Below are positions 50,604-59,238 of a stretch of 64,000 nt of DNA, piece by piece. Origin of the DNA: Streptomyces sp. NBC_00234 (GTDB taxonomy: Bacteria > Actinomycetota > Actinomycetes > Streptomycetales > Streptomycetaceae); assembly GCF_036195325.1 (NCBI RefSeq), contig NZ_CP108101.1, positions 6,758,001 to 6,822,000 of the forward strand, read 5' to 3'. The notes under the pieces were generated by a model. The model did no database searches. It worked only from the letters and a program-made list of their open reading frames with translations, and had not been told where the DNA came from. The position numbers were made by a program, and so were the translations under genes. Position 1 is the first letter of the stretch. Each line of letters starts with the position of its first letter.

Positions 50604-51593
50604 ATGGACGCACTCGCCGGACTGCTGGACGGGCCGCGGGCCCGAGGCGCCTTCCTGCTCCGGATGGTCATGGAGCCGCCCTGGTCGGTACGGATCGAGG
50701 ACCGGGCCCCGCTCTGTCTGATGTCCATGACCCGGGGCGAGGCATGGATCGTCCCCTCCGCCGGGTCGGCGCCCGTACTCCTGCGCCCCGGCGACATCGC
50801 GATCGCCCGCGGCCCGGAGCCGTACACCGTCGCCGACGCGCCCGGCACCTCGCCCCGGTCCCGCATCGGTCCGGGCGGCGTCTGCACCACGCTGTACGGG
50901 GAGCCGCTCGCCGAGTCCATGAACCTCGGCGTACGCACCTGGGGCAACGCGCCCGACGGGCCGGCGACGATGCTCGTCGGGACCTACCTCCTGGAGGGCG
51001 AGGTCAGCAGGCGGCTCCTCGACTCCCTGCCCGCACTGCTCGTCCTGCGCGCCGACGCCAGGACGGAGTCGCTGCTGCGCCTCCTCGACGACGAGATCTC
51101 GCAGGACGAGCCCGGCCAGAGCGTCGTCCTGGACCGGCTGCTCGATCTCCTGCTGATCGCCGCACTGCGCACCTGGTTCGCCCGGCCCGGCGCCGAGGCT
51201 CCGGCCTGGTACGTGGCCATGGGCGACCCGGTCGTCGGACAGGCGCTGCGGCTGCTCCAGAACGATCCCGCCCACCCCTGGACGGTCGCCGGCCTGGCCA
51301 CCGCGACCGGAGTCTCCCGGGCCGCCCTCGCCCGCCGCTTCACCGAACTGGTCGGCGAGCCCCCGATGACGTACCTGACCGGCTGGCGCTTCGCGGTCGC
51401 CGCCGACCTGCTGCGGGGGACCGACGCGACGGTGGAGGCGGTGGCGCGCCAGGTCGGATACAGCGGCTCCTTCGCCTTCAGCACGGCTTTCAAGCGCGTC
51501 CGGGGCATGAGCCCGCAGGAGTACCGCGGCGGGCCGCCCGAGCCCCTGGATCCCGGATTGCCGGACCGGCAACAAAGCTTGCCCGGGTCGTGA
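50604..51593 (+). CDS. AraC family regulator with cupin N-terminus
   Basis: A 329-residue regulator. The N-terminal cupin_6 type domain reads ARGAFLLRMVMEPPWSVRIEDRAPLCLMSMTRGEAWIVP, then VLLRPGDIAIARGPEPYTVAD. The C-terminal AraC domain has WTVAGLATATGVSRAALARRFTELVGEPPMTYLTGWR and VEAVARQVGYSGSFAFSTAFKRVRGMSPQEYR. It starts at the ATG at 50604, 81 bp from the divergent NmrA-like gene, the most likely target. The next gene follows after 20 bp. Confidence 0.9.
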   Translation: MDALAGLLDGPRARGAFLLRMVMEPPWSVRIEDRAPLCLMSMTRGEAWIVPSAGSAPVLLRPGDIAIARGPEPYTVADAPGTSPRSRIGPGGVCTTLYGEPLAESMNLGVRTWGNAPDGPATMLVGTYLLEGEVSRRLLDSLPALLVLRADARTESLLRLLDDEISQDEPGQSVVLDRLLDLLLIAALRTWFARPGAEAPAWYVAMGDPVVGQALRLLQNDPAHPWTVAGLATATGVSRAALARRFTELVGEPPMTYLTGWRFAVAADLLRGTDATVEAVARQVGYSGSFAFSTAFKRVRGMSPQEYRGGPPEPLDPGLPDRQQSLPGS

Positions 51594-51613
51594 GCCCCGG
51601 GCAGGCTGACGCC

Positions 51614-52543
51614 ATGACCAAGCACACGGAGAACGGGCACGGCGGGCAGCAGCGGGGACCGGAAGCGGCGGCACACGGCCACGGTCACGGTCACGAGCCC
51701 GGTGACTTCGACTGGGACGTGATGGCACCCGTCCTGGAGAAGAACGCCGAGCTCAGTCTCGACGCGTACGGGGAATCGGCCCGCTGGGTCGCCGGCCTGT
51801 CCGGCGCCCCCGAGGTGCGCCGCGTCCTCGACATCGGCAGCGGCCCCGGCGTCGTCACCTGCCTGCTCGCCGAGGCGTTCCCGGACGCCGAGGTCGTCGC
51901 GGTGGACGGCACCCCGGCCCTGCTGGAGCGCACGGAGGCGCGTGCGCGGCGCCTCGGCCTGGGCGACCGGGTCCGGACCCTCCACGCCGAACTCCCCGAC
52001 GATCTCGGCAGGCTGGAGGAGGCCGACCTGATCTGGGCCGGCAACTCCCTGCACCACGTGGGCGACCAGCGGGCTGTCCTGGCCGCCTTCGCCGGACTGC
52101 TGCGCCCCGGGGGCACCGTCGCCCTCGTCGAGGGCGGGCTGCCCACCCGTCACCTGCCGCGCGACATCGGCATCGGCCGGGCCGGTCTGGAGGCCCGCGT
52201 CGACGCGGCGTCCGCGGACTGGTTCGCGGACATGCGGGCGGCCCTGCCGGGGGCCAAGGAGGAGACCGAGGACTGGAACGCCCTGTTCGGCGCGGTGGGC
52301 CTGAAGCCGCGGGGCACCCGCAGCTTCCTGCTCGATCTGCCGGCCCCGGTCTCCGCGACGGCCCGCGCGCATGCCGTGGAGACCTTCACCCGCCAGCGCG
52401 ACGTGCTCGGGGACCGGCTGACCGCCGAGGACGCCGCCGTACTCGACCGGCTCCTCGACCCGGCGGACCCGGCCGGACTCCACCGCCGTGAGGACGTCTT
52501 CGTCCTCACGGCCCGCACGGTGCACGTCGCCGGGCGGGTGTGA
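51614..52543 (+). CDS. Class I SAM-dependent methyltransferase with His-rich N-terminus
   Basis: A 309-residue methyltransferase. The first 30 residues include HGHGHGHEPGD, a possible metal-binding tag-like stretch. The core follows: RRVLDIGSGPGVVTCLLAEAFPDAEVVAVDGTPALLERTEARARRLG, then ADLIWAGNSLHHVGDQRAVLAAFAGLLRPGGTVALVEGG. The C-terminal 100 residues are helical. The gene is 20 bp after the AraC gene and probably in its operon. Substrate unknown. Confidence 0.86.
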   Translation: MTKHTENGHGGQQRGPEAAAHGHGHGHEPGDFDWDVMAPVLEKNAELSLDAYGESARWVAGLSGAPEVRRVLDIGSGPGVVTCLLAEAFPDAEVVAVDGTPALLERTEARARRLGLGDRVRTLHAELPDDLGRLEEADLIWAGNSLHHVGDQRAVLAAFAGLLRPGGTVALVEGGLPTRHLPRDIGIGRAGLEARVDAASADWFADMRAALPGAKEETEDWNALFGAVGLKPRGTRSFLLDLPAPVSATARAHAVETFTRQRDVLGDRLTAEDAAVLDRLLDPADPAGLHRREDVFVLTARTVHVAGRV

Positions 52544-52561
52544 CGCAGGCGCGTCGGAAGG

Positions 52562-53158
52562 TCAGTGCCCGCCCCGCGGCTCCACGCAGCCGCCCTCCAT
52601 GTAGGCGCCGTGGGCCTCGACGCTCAGGGGCGGGCCGACTCCGCCGCTGACGCAGGGGGCGCCGGGAACGGACAGACTGAAGCCGAGGGCGTGACCGGAC
52701 CCGTAGACCTGGGTCTCCTCGGCCGGATAGCCGAGCTTTTCCAGGACGGCGCGCACGGTCTGTTCGTCCGACGGGCCGGACCCGCCGGTCTCGCGCAGGG
52801 CGTCGGTGATCCGGTCGGCGTGGGCGTCGCCCCGGCACTGCTGTTCGGGGCCGAGCGGCGCCGTCTGCTTGAAGGCGTGGTTCTCCCGGTAGCGCGAGGT
52901 CTCGGGATTCTCGGGTTCCGTGCCTCCCGTCGCGGTGGGCGAGGGGCTCGGAGCCACGTCCACGCAGCGTGCCGCCACGTCCGGGAACCTCTTGTCGTGC
53001 TTGGCGCGGGCCTCTTCGGCCAGCTTCGCGTAGTCCGGCGCCGTGGACGCCCGGGCGCCCGGACTCGCGGCGCTGTCGGACGTGTTCACGACGCGTTCCG
53101 TGCCGCAGCCGGTCAGCAGGAGCAGACCGGCGGCCACGGCCAGCGGTAGACGTCTCAC
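52562..53158 (-). CDS. Putative lipoprotein of unknown function
   Basis: A 198-residue exported protein. The GTG at 53158 with GGAG seven bases upstream gives a compact lipoprotein signal: VRRLPLAVAAGLLLLTGCG, with lipobox LLTGC and modified Cys18. After a Ser/Ala/Pro linker there is a region with four cysteines (ARCVDVAP, EQQCRGDAHAD, GAPCVSGG, EGGCVEP) that may form disulfides. QTVRAVLEKLGYPAEETQVYGSGHALGFSLSVPG may be a folded alpha/beta unit. I do not recognise the family. It converges on the methyltransferase gene with 18 bp between the stops. Confidence 0.78.
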   Translation of the reverse strand: MRRLPLAVAAGLLLLTGCGTERVVNTSDSAASPGARASTAPDYAKLAEEARAKHDKRFPDVAARCVDVAPSPSPTATGGTEPENPETSRYRENHAFKQTAPLGPEQQCRGDAHADRITDALRETGGSGPSDEQTVRAVLEKLGYPAEETQVYGSGHALGFSLSVPGAPCVSGGVGPPLSVEAHGAYMEGGCVEPRGGH

Positions 53159-53253
53159 GAAGGCACTCCATTCCCGTACGACAGGGGCCGGTCGATTGTG
53201 GGACGAGCTGATTGTCTTGGTCATGAGTATGCGTACTCATGACGGTTCCCCGC

Positions 53254-53733
53254 CTAGGTAGCGGAGTGTGCCACCGGCTCCAACTGCCACCACTGGCCGG
53301 GGGAGTCGGTGTCCTCCCACTGCTGGACGTTGGCCCCGTCCTCCGTGCTTCCTCCGGCGACCTCCAGGACGAGGCCGCTGATGAAACTGACGAGGGTGAC
53401 GGTGCCGGGCGCCTCCAGGTGCTGTTCGATCAGCCATTCCTGGGCGCCGAAGTTGTTGGCCCTCCACTGCTGGATGTTGGCCCCGTTCTCGGTGGAGGCG
53501 TTGGCGACGTCCAGGCGCTTGCCGCTGTGCGCGTTGACCAGATGGTGGAGCGCCGCACCCTCGTGCACGGGGGAGACGTGCCAGTGCTGCGAGGCCGACC
53601 CGTTCTCCTTGCCCTGCTGCACGTTGGCGCCGCCGCCCTTCGCCGCGTTGTACACCTCCAGCAGGAGGCCGCTGGCCACATTGCGCAGGCGGTACAGACC
53701 CGCTTCCACGACGGGCGCGGTGTCCCCGCTCAT
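53254..53733 (-). CDS. Free-standing ricin-type beta-trefoil lectin
   Basis: A 159-residue protein that is essentially one RICIN domain. Three repeats end in Q-x-W: QHW (49-51), QEW (98-100) and QWW (147-149), each preceded by a G-x-x-L-x-V and a G-A-N-V/I-Q-Q pattern (GANVQQGKEN, GANIQQWRAN, GANVQQWEDT). There is no signal peptide and no catalytic module, unlike most Streptomyces RICIN domains attached to secreted glycosidases. It probably binds a carbohydrate in the cytoplasm or is released otherwise. The ATG at 53733 follows GGAGAACG. Confidence 0.88.
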   Translation of the reverse strand: MSGDTAPVVEAGLYRLRNVASGLLLEVYNAAKGGGANVQQGKENGSASQHWHVSPVHEGAALHHLVNAHSGKRLDVANASTENGANIQQWRANNFGAQEWLIEQHLEAPGTVTLVSFISGLVLEVAGGSTEDGANVQQWEDTDSPGQWWQLEPVAHSAT

Positions 53734-53796
53734 GTTCCGTTCTCCTTCGGCGTGTTCGGACAGCGGAGGTCAGTATCCACCGGCGACCGCACGCAC

Positions 53797-53832
53797 GACG
53801 CCGCCGCCGGCCCGGAGGCCGGCGGCGGCGTC
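53797..53832. terminator. Perfect 16-bp stem with CGGA loop
   Basis: Arms GACGCCGCCGCCGGCC (53797-53812) and GGCCGGCGGCGGCGTC (53817-53832) pair perfectly. It lies 22 bp beyond the stop of the minus-strand aldo/keto reductase gene, before the lectin gene, so it separates the two transcripts. Confidence 0.8.
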
Positions 53833-53854
53833 GTCCCAGCGGGAGCCCGGTGGC

Positions 53855-54691
53855 TCAGGCGTCGTAGGCGAACTCGGCCGGGTCCGGGCCGAGCCGCTTG
53901 CCCTCGTCCAGAGCCGCGAACGCGGCCAGGTCGTCGGCGTCGAGCTCGAAGCCGAACACGTCCAGGTTCTCCACGATCCGCGACGGGGTCACGGACTTCG
54001 GGATCACCACGTTGCCCGTCTGGATGTGCCAGCGCAGCACCACCTGGGCGGGCGTCCGGTCGTGCTTCCGGGCGATCGCGAGGACGGTCGGGACCTCCAG
54101 GAGGCCCTTGCCCTGGCCCAGCGGGGACCAGGCTTCGGTGGCGATGCCGTGCCGGGCGTGGAAGGCGCGCAGCTCGGCCTGCTGGAGCTGCGGGTGGAGC
54201 TCGACCTGGTTGATCACGGGGACCACGGAGGTCTCGGCGATCAGGCGCTCCAGGTGCGCGGGCAGGAAGTTCGACACGCCGATGGACTTCGCGCGGCCGT
54301 CCGCGTGGATCTTCTCCAGGGCCTTGTACGTGTCCACGTACGCGTCCTTGACGGGCAGCGGCCAGTGGATCAGGTACAGGTCGACGTAGTCGAGGCCCAG
54401 CTTGTCGAGCGAGGCGTCGAACGCGCGCAGCGTCGTGTCGTACCCCTGCTCGCTGTTCCACAGCTTGGTCGTGACGAACAGCTCGTCGCGGGCTACACCG
54501 GAAGCGGCGACGGCCTTGCCGGTGCCCACCTCGTTCGCGTAGATCGCGGCGGTGTCGATGCTCCGGTACCCGGACTCGATGGCCGTGGCCACCGCTTTCT
54601 CCGCCTCGTCGTCCGGCACCTGCCAGACACCGAAACCGAGCTGCGGCATGTCGACGCCGTTGTTGAGGGTGAGGGAGGGGACCTGGCTCAC
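53855..54691 (-). CDS. Aldo/keto reductase
   Basis: A 278-residue NADPH-dependent aldo/keto reductase of the 2,5-diketo-gluconate reductase type. The catalytic tetrad is Asp46 (SIDTAAIYANE), Tyr51, Lys76 (TTKLWNSEQG) and His109 (LYLIHWPLP). Further landmarks are SIGVSNFLPAHLERL, PVINQVELHPQLQQ and the cofactor-phosphate site VVIPKSVTPSRIVENLDVF. The start is the GTG at 54691 (VSQVPSLTLNNGV) with AAGGA ten bases upstream; the same frame extends far upstream into the acyl-CoA ligase region but without sense. Broad carbonyl substrates are likely. Confidence 0.92.
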   Translation of the reverse strand: MSQVPSLTLNNGVDMPQLGFGVWQVPDDEAEKAVATAIESGYRSIDTAAIYANEVGTGKAVAASGVARDELFVTTKLWNSEQGYDTTLRAFDASLDKLGLDYVDLYLIHWPLPVKDAYVDTYKALEKIHADGRAKSIGVSNFLPAHLERLIAETSVVPVINQVELHPQLQQAELRAFHARHGIATEAWSPLGQGKGLLEVPTVLAIARKHDRTPAQVVLRWHIQTGNVVIPKSVTPSRIVENLDVFGFELDADDLAAFAALDEGKRLGPDPAEFAYDA

Positions 54692-54804
54692 GAGCAGTCG
54701 ATCCTTACGTAGTCGGTTGGTGCTTCGTGAGGTCAACGATCCGGGGCGCCCGCACATTCCCGTGCACGGGCAGTCCGTGAAAGCGGTCGGTGGCCGGGCG
54801 GGGC

Positions 54805-56628
54805 TCAGCGGTAGAGCGCGTCGACCTCGGCCGCGTACGCCGTCTCGATCGCCTTGCGCTTGAGCTTCAGCGAAGGGGTGAGCAGACCGCGTTCCTCGGT
54901 GAACTGGTGTGCCAGGATCCGGAACGTACGGATCGACTCGGCCTGCGACACCGCCGTGTTGGCGGCCACCACGGCGCGGCGGACCTCCATCTCCAGGTCC
55001 GGGTCCCGCACCAGTTCGCCCGGGTTCAGCGGGGACCTGCCCTGCATGGCGAGCCAGTGGTCCACGGACTCCTGGTCGACGGTCACCAGCGCCGCGATGT
55101 ACGGACGGTCGTTGCCGACGACGATGCACTGCGCCACCAGCGGATGCGCCCGCACGCGCTCCTCCAGACCGGTCGGCGACACGCTCTTGCCGCCGGAGGT
55201 CACCAGGATCTCCTTCTTCCGCCCGGTGATCGTCAGATAGCCGTCCTCGTCCAGCGCGCCGATGTCGCCGGTGGCGAGCCAGCCGTCGTGGAGCACGGCG
55301 TCGGTGGACTTCGGATCGCCCAGGTACCCGGAGAACACGTTGGCGCCGTGCACCCAGATCTCGCCGTCCTCGGCGATGTGCACGGTCGAGCCGGGGATCG
55401 GCTGCCCGACGGTGCCGTACCGGGTGCGCTCCGGCGGGTTCGCCGTCGCCGCCGCGGTGGACTCGGTGAGGCCGTAGCCCTCGTAGACGAGGACGCCGGC
55501 GCCGGCGAAGAACAGGCCGAGCCGGCGGTCCATGCCGGAGCCGCCCGACATCGCGTGCCGCACCCGGCCGCCCATCGCGTCGCGGACCTTCTTGTACACG
55601 ACCTTGTCGAAGAACTGGTGCTGCATCCGCAGCCCCGCGGAGGGGCCGGGTCCCGTGCCGAAGGCCCGTTCCTCCATGGCCTCCGCGTACTTCACGGCGA
55701 TCTCGACGGCCTTCTCGAACGGGCCGAGCCGGCCCTCCGCCTCGGCCTTGCGGCGGGCTCCGTTGAAGACCTTCTCGAAGATGTACGGGACGGCGAGGAT
55801 GAACGTCGGCCGGAACGCGACCAGGTCCGGCATCAGGGCGCTCGCCGAGAGCTCCGGCTGATGCCCCAGCTTCACCCGGCCCCGGAGCGCGGCGATCTCC
55901 ACCATCCGTCCGAAGACGTGGGCCAGCGGAAGGAAGAGCAGGGTCGCGGCCTCGTCGCCCGGCTTGGAGTGGAACACCGGCTCCCACCGGCCGACCATGG
56001 TGTCCGACTCGAACATGAAGTTGGCGTGCGTGATCACGCAGCCCTTCGGGCGGCCGGTCGTGCCCGAGGTGTAGATCACCGTCGCCACCGACTCGGGCGT
56101 CACGGCGCGCCGGTGCCGGTGCACCACCTCGTCGTCGATCTCCGCGCCCGCCGCGACGAGCTCTCCCACCGCGTCGGCGTCCAGCTGCCACAGCCGCTGC
56201 AGACGGGGCAGCCTGTCGACCACCGAGCCGATGGTCATCGCGTGGTCCTCGTGCTCGACCATGACGGCCGTGACCTCGGCGTCGTGGAGCATCCAGAGCA
56301 CCTGCTCGGCCGACGACGTGGGGTAGATCGGCACCGACTGGGCGCCGACCGTCCACACCGCGAAGTCGAAGAGTGTCCACTCGTAGCGCGTACGGGACAT
56401 CAGGGCGATGCGGTCACCGAATCGGACACCGTGGGCGATAAGCCCCTTGGCGAGGGCCAGCACCTCGTCGCGGAAGCTCGCGGCGGTGACATCGCGCCAC
56501 TGTCCGCCCGCGTCCTTGCGTCCCAGCGCGATCCGGTGCGGATCGTCCTCGGCGTTGTCGAACACAGCATCAGCAAGACCGCCGACTTGGGGCGCGTTCG
56601 CCATGGGTGGGACAGTGAACTCGCGCAA
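54805..56628 (-). CDS. Long-chain acyl-CoA ligase (AMP-forming, FadD15-like)
   Basis: A 607-residue ANL-superfamily enzyme that activates fatty acids to acyl-CoA. The AMP-binding loop YTSGTTGRPKG is at 186-196; AMSGGSGMDRRLGLFFAGAGVLVYEGYGLTESTAAAT, GWLATGDIGALDEDGYLTITGRKKEILVTSGGKSVSP and the terminal LTPSLKLKRKAIE complete the A-motifs. I choose the TTG at 56628 (LREFTVPPMAN) because GAGGAG lies seven bases upstream; the frame continues upstream without family similarity. It is 113 bp upstream of the aldo/keto reductase gene on the same strand; a functional link is not evident. Confidence 0.92.
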   Translation of the reverse strand: MREFTVPPMANAPQVGGLADAVFDNAEDDPHRIALGRKDAGGQWRDVTAASFRDEVLALAKGLIAHGVRFGDRIALMSRTRYEWTLFDFAVWTVGAQSVPIYPTSSAEQVLWMLHDAEVTAVMVEHEDHAMTIGSVVDRLPRLQRLWQLDADAVGELVAAGAEIDDEVVHRHRRAVTPESVATVIYTSGTTGRPKGCVITHANFMFESDTMVGRWEPVFHSKPGDEAATLLFLPLAHVFGRMVEIAALRGRVKLGHQPELSASALMPDLVAFRPTFILAVPYIFEKVFNGARRKAEAEGRLGPFEKAVEIAVKYAEAMEERAFGTGPGPSAGLRMQHQFFDKVVYKKVRDAMGGRVRHAMSGGSGMDRRLGLFFAGAGVLVYEGYGLTESTAAATANPPERTRYGTVGQPIPGSTVHIAEDGEIWVHGANVFSGYLGDPKSTDAVLHDGWLATGDIGALDEDGYLTITGRKKEILVTSGGKSVSPTGLEERVRAHPLVAQCIVVGNDRPYIAALVTVDQESVDHWLAMQGRSPLNPGELVRDPDLEMEVRRAVVAANTAVSQAESIRTFRILAHQFTEERGLLTPSLKLKRKAIETAYAAEVDALYR

Positions 56629-56882
56629 TGAACTGCTCCTCGTGGCCTCCGCACAGCGCCGCGACGCTACCCCACCGGGCGCCCGGGCGGGAGAGTGCGA
56701 CGCCGCCGTAAAACGCGGCAACTGCACAGGTCAGGCGTAGAAATCCGGCCAGATGGGCAAGGCCGGGCAGACTTCTGACCATGGAGTAAGTGGCTTGCGC
56801 CCGAATCTCCACCGAATCTGTACATCGCGATCACTCCTGCTCTGTACGGATACGCGGCCGTTTCTCCCCTATGGCCGCGCCG

Positions 56883-57767
56883 TCACGCGGACTCCCTCCC
56901 GCTGATTCCGCGGTGCAGCCGGTCGCCGCCCGCCAGGATCGCCGTGGCCAGGGCGTCCGCCGCCTCCTGTGCCCCTCCCCGCTGCCGGCCGTGCAGCAGG
57001 ACGAAGTCCACGTCGCCGAGCTCCGGCAGGCCCGCCCTGGCCGGCACGGGGGCCAGCCCGGGCGGGATCAGCCCACGGGTGTGCGCCATGACGCCGAGGC
57101 CCGCGCGGGCCGCCGCGATCAGTCCGCTCAGGCTGGTGCTCGTGCACGACACCCGCCAGGACCGGCCGTGCTCCTCCAGCACCTCCAGGGCGCGGGCCCG
57201 GGTGATGCCGGGCGGCGGAAAGACGATCAGCGGCACCGGGCGCTCCGGATCGATCCGGAGCTGCGGTGCGCCGATCCAGGTCAGCGCGTCCCGCCAGACG
57301 AGCTCCCCGTGCGTATCGCCCGTGCGCCGCTTGGCCAGCACCAGATCGAGCCGGCCCGCCTCCAGCTGCTGGTGCAGCGTTCCGGACAGCTCCACGGTCA
57401 GTTCCAGTTCGACCTCCGGGTGGTCGCGCCGGAACGATTCCAGGATCTCCGGGAGCCTGGTGAGGACGAAGTCCTCCGAGGCGCCGAAACGCAACCGGCC
57501 GCGCAGCCGGGTGCCGGTGAAGAAGGCCGCCGCCCGCTCGTGCGCCTGGAGGATCGACCGGGCGAAGCCGAGCATCGCCTCGCCGTCCTCGGTGAGGTCG
57601 ACGCTGTGGGTGTCGCGGGCGAACAGCTGCCGGCCGGTCGCGTCCTCCAGCCGCCGCACGTGCTGGCTGACCGTGGACTGGCGGACGCCGAGCCTGCGGG
57701 CGGCCTGCGTGAAGCTCAGGGTCTGCGCGACGGCGAGAAAGGTGCGGAGCTGGGCGGGGTCGTACAT
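56883..57767 (-). CDS. LysR family transcriptional regulator
   Basis: A 294-residue LysR-type regulator. The HTH reads QLRTFLAVAQTLSFTQAARRLGVRQSTVSQHVRRLEDATGRQLFARD. The effector domain starts near 92 (GRLRFGASEDFVLTRLPEILESFRRDHPEVELELTVE) and includes LEAGRLDLVLAKR and LIAAARAGLGVMAHTRGL. It is divergent from the bile-acid:sodium symporter-type gene with 107 bp between the starts, the usual arrangement for a LysR regulator and its transporter target. Ligand unknown. Confidence 0.92.
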   Translation of the reverse strand: MYDPAQLRTFLAVAQTLSFTQAARRLGVRQSTVSQHVRRLEDATGRQLFARDTHSVDLTEDGEAMLGFARSILQAHERAAAFFTGTRLRGRLRFGASEDFVLTRLPEILESFRRDHPEVELELTVELSGTLHQQLEAGRLDLVLAKRRTGDTHGELVWRDALTWIGAPQLRIDPERPVPLIVFPPPGITRARALEVLEEHGRSWRVSCTSTSLSGLIAAARAGLGVMAHTRGLIPPGLAPVPARAGLPELGDVDFVLLHGRQRGGAQEAADALATAILAGGDRLHRGISGRESA

Positions 57768-57778
57768 GGAGCCAGGTT

Positions 57779-57830
57779 ATCGCGATCCGTGATCACAGTC
57801 AGAGCGGTATGCCGGATTCCCGATTGCGAT
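57779..57830. promoter_or_regulatory. Candidate LysR operator
   Basis: ATCGCGATC at 57779-57787 and GATTGCGAT at 57822-57830 are near-perfect inverted copies 34 bp apart in the divergent LysR/transporter promoter. GTGATCAC lies at 57789-57796 between them. Spaced half-sites of this sort suit a LysR tetramer. Binding is inferred. Confidence 0.45.
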
Positions 57831-57874
57831 GATCAAGAGCACGATGGAGAGGGCACGACCTGACCGAGAGACAC

Positions 57875-58903
57875 GTGGAGCACATGAGCCGCCGCACACC
57901 GAAGCTGCCGTCCTGGCTGCCGATCGACCCGTACATCCTGGCGCTGATCGGCACGGTCGTGCTCGCGGCGCTGCTGCCCGCGTCGGGAACCGCCGCGGAG
58001 GTGGCCGGCGGGGCCTCCACCGGAGCGGTCGCCCTCCTCTTCTTCCTCTACGGGGCCCGGCTCTCCACCGCCGAGGCGCTCGAAGGACTGAAGCACTGGC
58101 GCCTCCACCTCACCGTCCTGGCCTGCACGTTCGTCGCCTTCCCGCTGCTCGGGCTGGCCGGCGCGGGACTCGTGCCGTACGTGCTGACGCCCCAGCTCCA
58201 GGAGGGCCTGCTCTTCCTCTGCCTGGTCCCGTCGACCATTCAGTCCTCGATCGCCTTCACGTCGATCGCCCGCGGCAACGTGCCCGCCGCGATCTGCGCG
58301 GGCTCCTTCTCCAGCATCGCCGGGATTCTCCTCACCCCGCTGCTCGCCGGACTGCTGCTCGGCGGCAGCGGCGGCGGCTTCTCGGCCGACGGACTGCTGA
58401 AGATCGTGCTCCAGCTGCTGGTGCCCTTCCTGGCCGGGCAGCTGCTGCGCCGCTGGATCGGCGGCTTCCTCGCCCGGCACAAGAAGGTCCTCGGGTACGT
58501 CGACCGCGGATCGATCCTGCTGGTCGTCTACACCGCGTTCAGCGAGGGCATGATCGCCGGCATCTGGCACCAGGTCACCCCGGCCCGCCTCGGCGCGCTG
58601 CTCGCCACCGAAGCGGTGCTGCTCGCGCTGATGCTCACCCTGACCTGGTACGGGGCGAAGCGCCTCGGATTCGACCGGGGGGACCGGATCGCCATCCAGT
58701 TCGCCGGCTCGAAGAAGAGCCTGGCCGCCGGACTGCCGATGGCGAGCGTCCTGTTCGGCGCGCACGCGAGCCTCGCCGTGCTGCCGCTGATGCTCTTCCA
58801 CCAGATGCAGCTGATGGTCTGCGCGGTGATCGCGAAACGACGCTCGCGCGATCCGCTGCCGACGAGCGGGGCGGTGTCACAGGAGCCCGTTACGGTGGGG
58901 TGA
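57875..58903 (+). CDS. Bile acid:sodium symporter (BASS) family transporter
   Basis: A 342-residue membrane protein with about nine to ten helices. VVLAALLPASGTAAEVAGGASTGAVALLFFLYGARLSTAEALEGLKHWRLH and LCLVPSTIQSSIAFTSIARGNVPAAICAGSFSSIAGILLTPL are typical of the SBF-like (PF13593) group, including the P-S-T-x-x-S-S motif at the helix crossover. FAGSKKSLAAGLPMASVLFG is the second signature. Substrates are organic anions taken up with sodium; the actual substrate is unknown. I use the GTG at 57875 with CGAGAG before it; an ATG three codons later has GGAG too close. Divergent from its probable LysR regulator. Confidence 0.9.
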   Translation: MEHMSRRTPKLPSWLPIDPYILALIGTVVLAALLPASGTAAEVAGGASTGAVALLFFLYGARLSTAEALEGLKHWRLHLTVLACTFVAFPLLGLAGAGLVPYVLTPQLQEGLLFLCLVPSTIQSSIAFTSIARGNVPAAICAGSFSSIAGILLTPLLAGLLLGGSGGGFSADGLLKIVLQLLVPFLAGQLLRRWIGGFLARHKKVLGYVDRGSILLVVYTAFSEGMIAGIWHQVTPARLGALLATEAVLLALMLTLTWYGAKRLGFDRGDRIAIQFAGSKKSLAAGLPMASVLFGAHASLAVLPLMLFHQMQLMVCAVIAKRRSRDPLPTSGAVSQEPVTVG

Positions 58904-58930
58904 GACCCACCGACCCGCCCGGGAGGAACC

Positions 58931-59146
58931 ATGGCCAGTGGCGGCACCGCACCCGAGGACGACTTCCCGCACGCGGTCGGCAACCCGGCCCGCCGGGCCC
59001 TGCACGCCGCGGGATACACCCGGCTGGACCAGCTCACCGCCGTCACCGAGGCGGAGCTGAAACCGCTGCACGGGTTCGGGCCGAAGGCGCTGAGGGTGCT
59101 GAAGGAGGCCCTTGAGGCGAAGGGGCTGTCGTTCGCCGAGCAGTGA
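58931..59146 (+). CDS. Small helix-hairpin-helix protein
   Basis: A 71-residue protein formed by one helix-hairpin-helix pair: NPARRALHAAGYTRLDQLTAVTEAELKPLHGFGPKALRVLKEALEAKG. The hairpin GFGPKA is the DNA-binding type seen in RNA polymerase alpha C-terminal domains and ligases. It is likely a sequence-nonspecific nucleic-acid-binding protein. It follows the transporter gene by 27 bp with its own GGGAGGAACC site and may be co-transcribed. It converges on fdhD across a hairpin. Confidence 0.82.
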   Translation: MASGGTAPEDDFPHAVGNPARRALHAAGYTRLDQLTAVTEAELKPLHGFGPKALRVLKEALEAKGLSFAEQ

Positions 59147-59174
59147 CCACGGGGTGCGCGTGCCCCGGGAGGGA

Positions 59175-59208
59175 CCGGCCGGCGCAGGGGGCGCTCCCCG
59201 CCGGCCGG
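59175..59208. terminator. Bidirectional hairpin terminator
   Basis: Arms CCGGCCGGCG (59175-59184) and CGCCGGCCGG (59199-59208) pair perfectly around a 14-base GC-rich loop. It lies between the convergent HhH-protein and fdhD genes. Confidence 0.6.
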
Positions 59209-59238
59209 ACCCCTGACCCGTGCAACGGGCGGGGCGCC

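Noticed and set aside
53855..56380. A continuous 841-codon frame suggesting an N-terminal extension of the aldo/keto reductase
   Set aside because: The first 560 codons are antisense-frame text inside the acyl-CoA ligase gene; the reductase begins at 54691 with the family's usual N-terminus.
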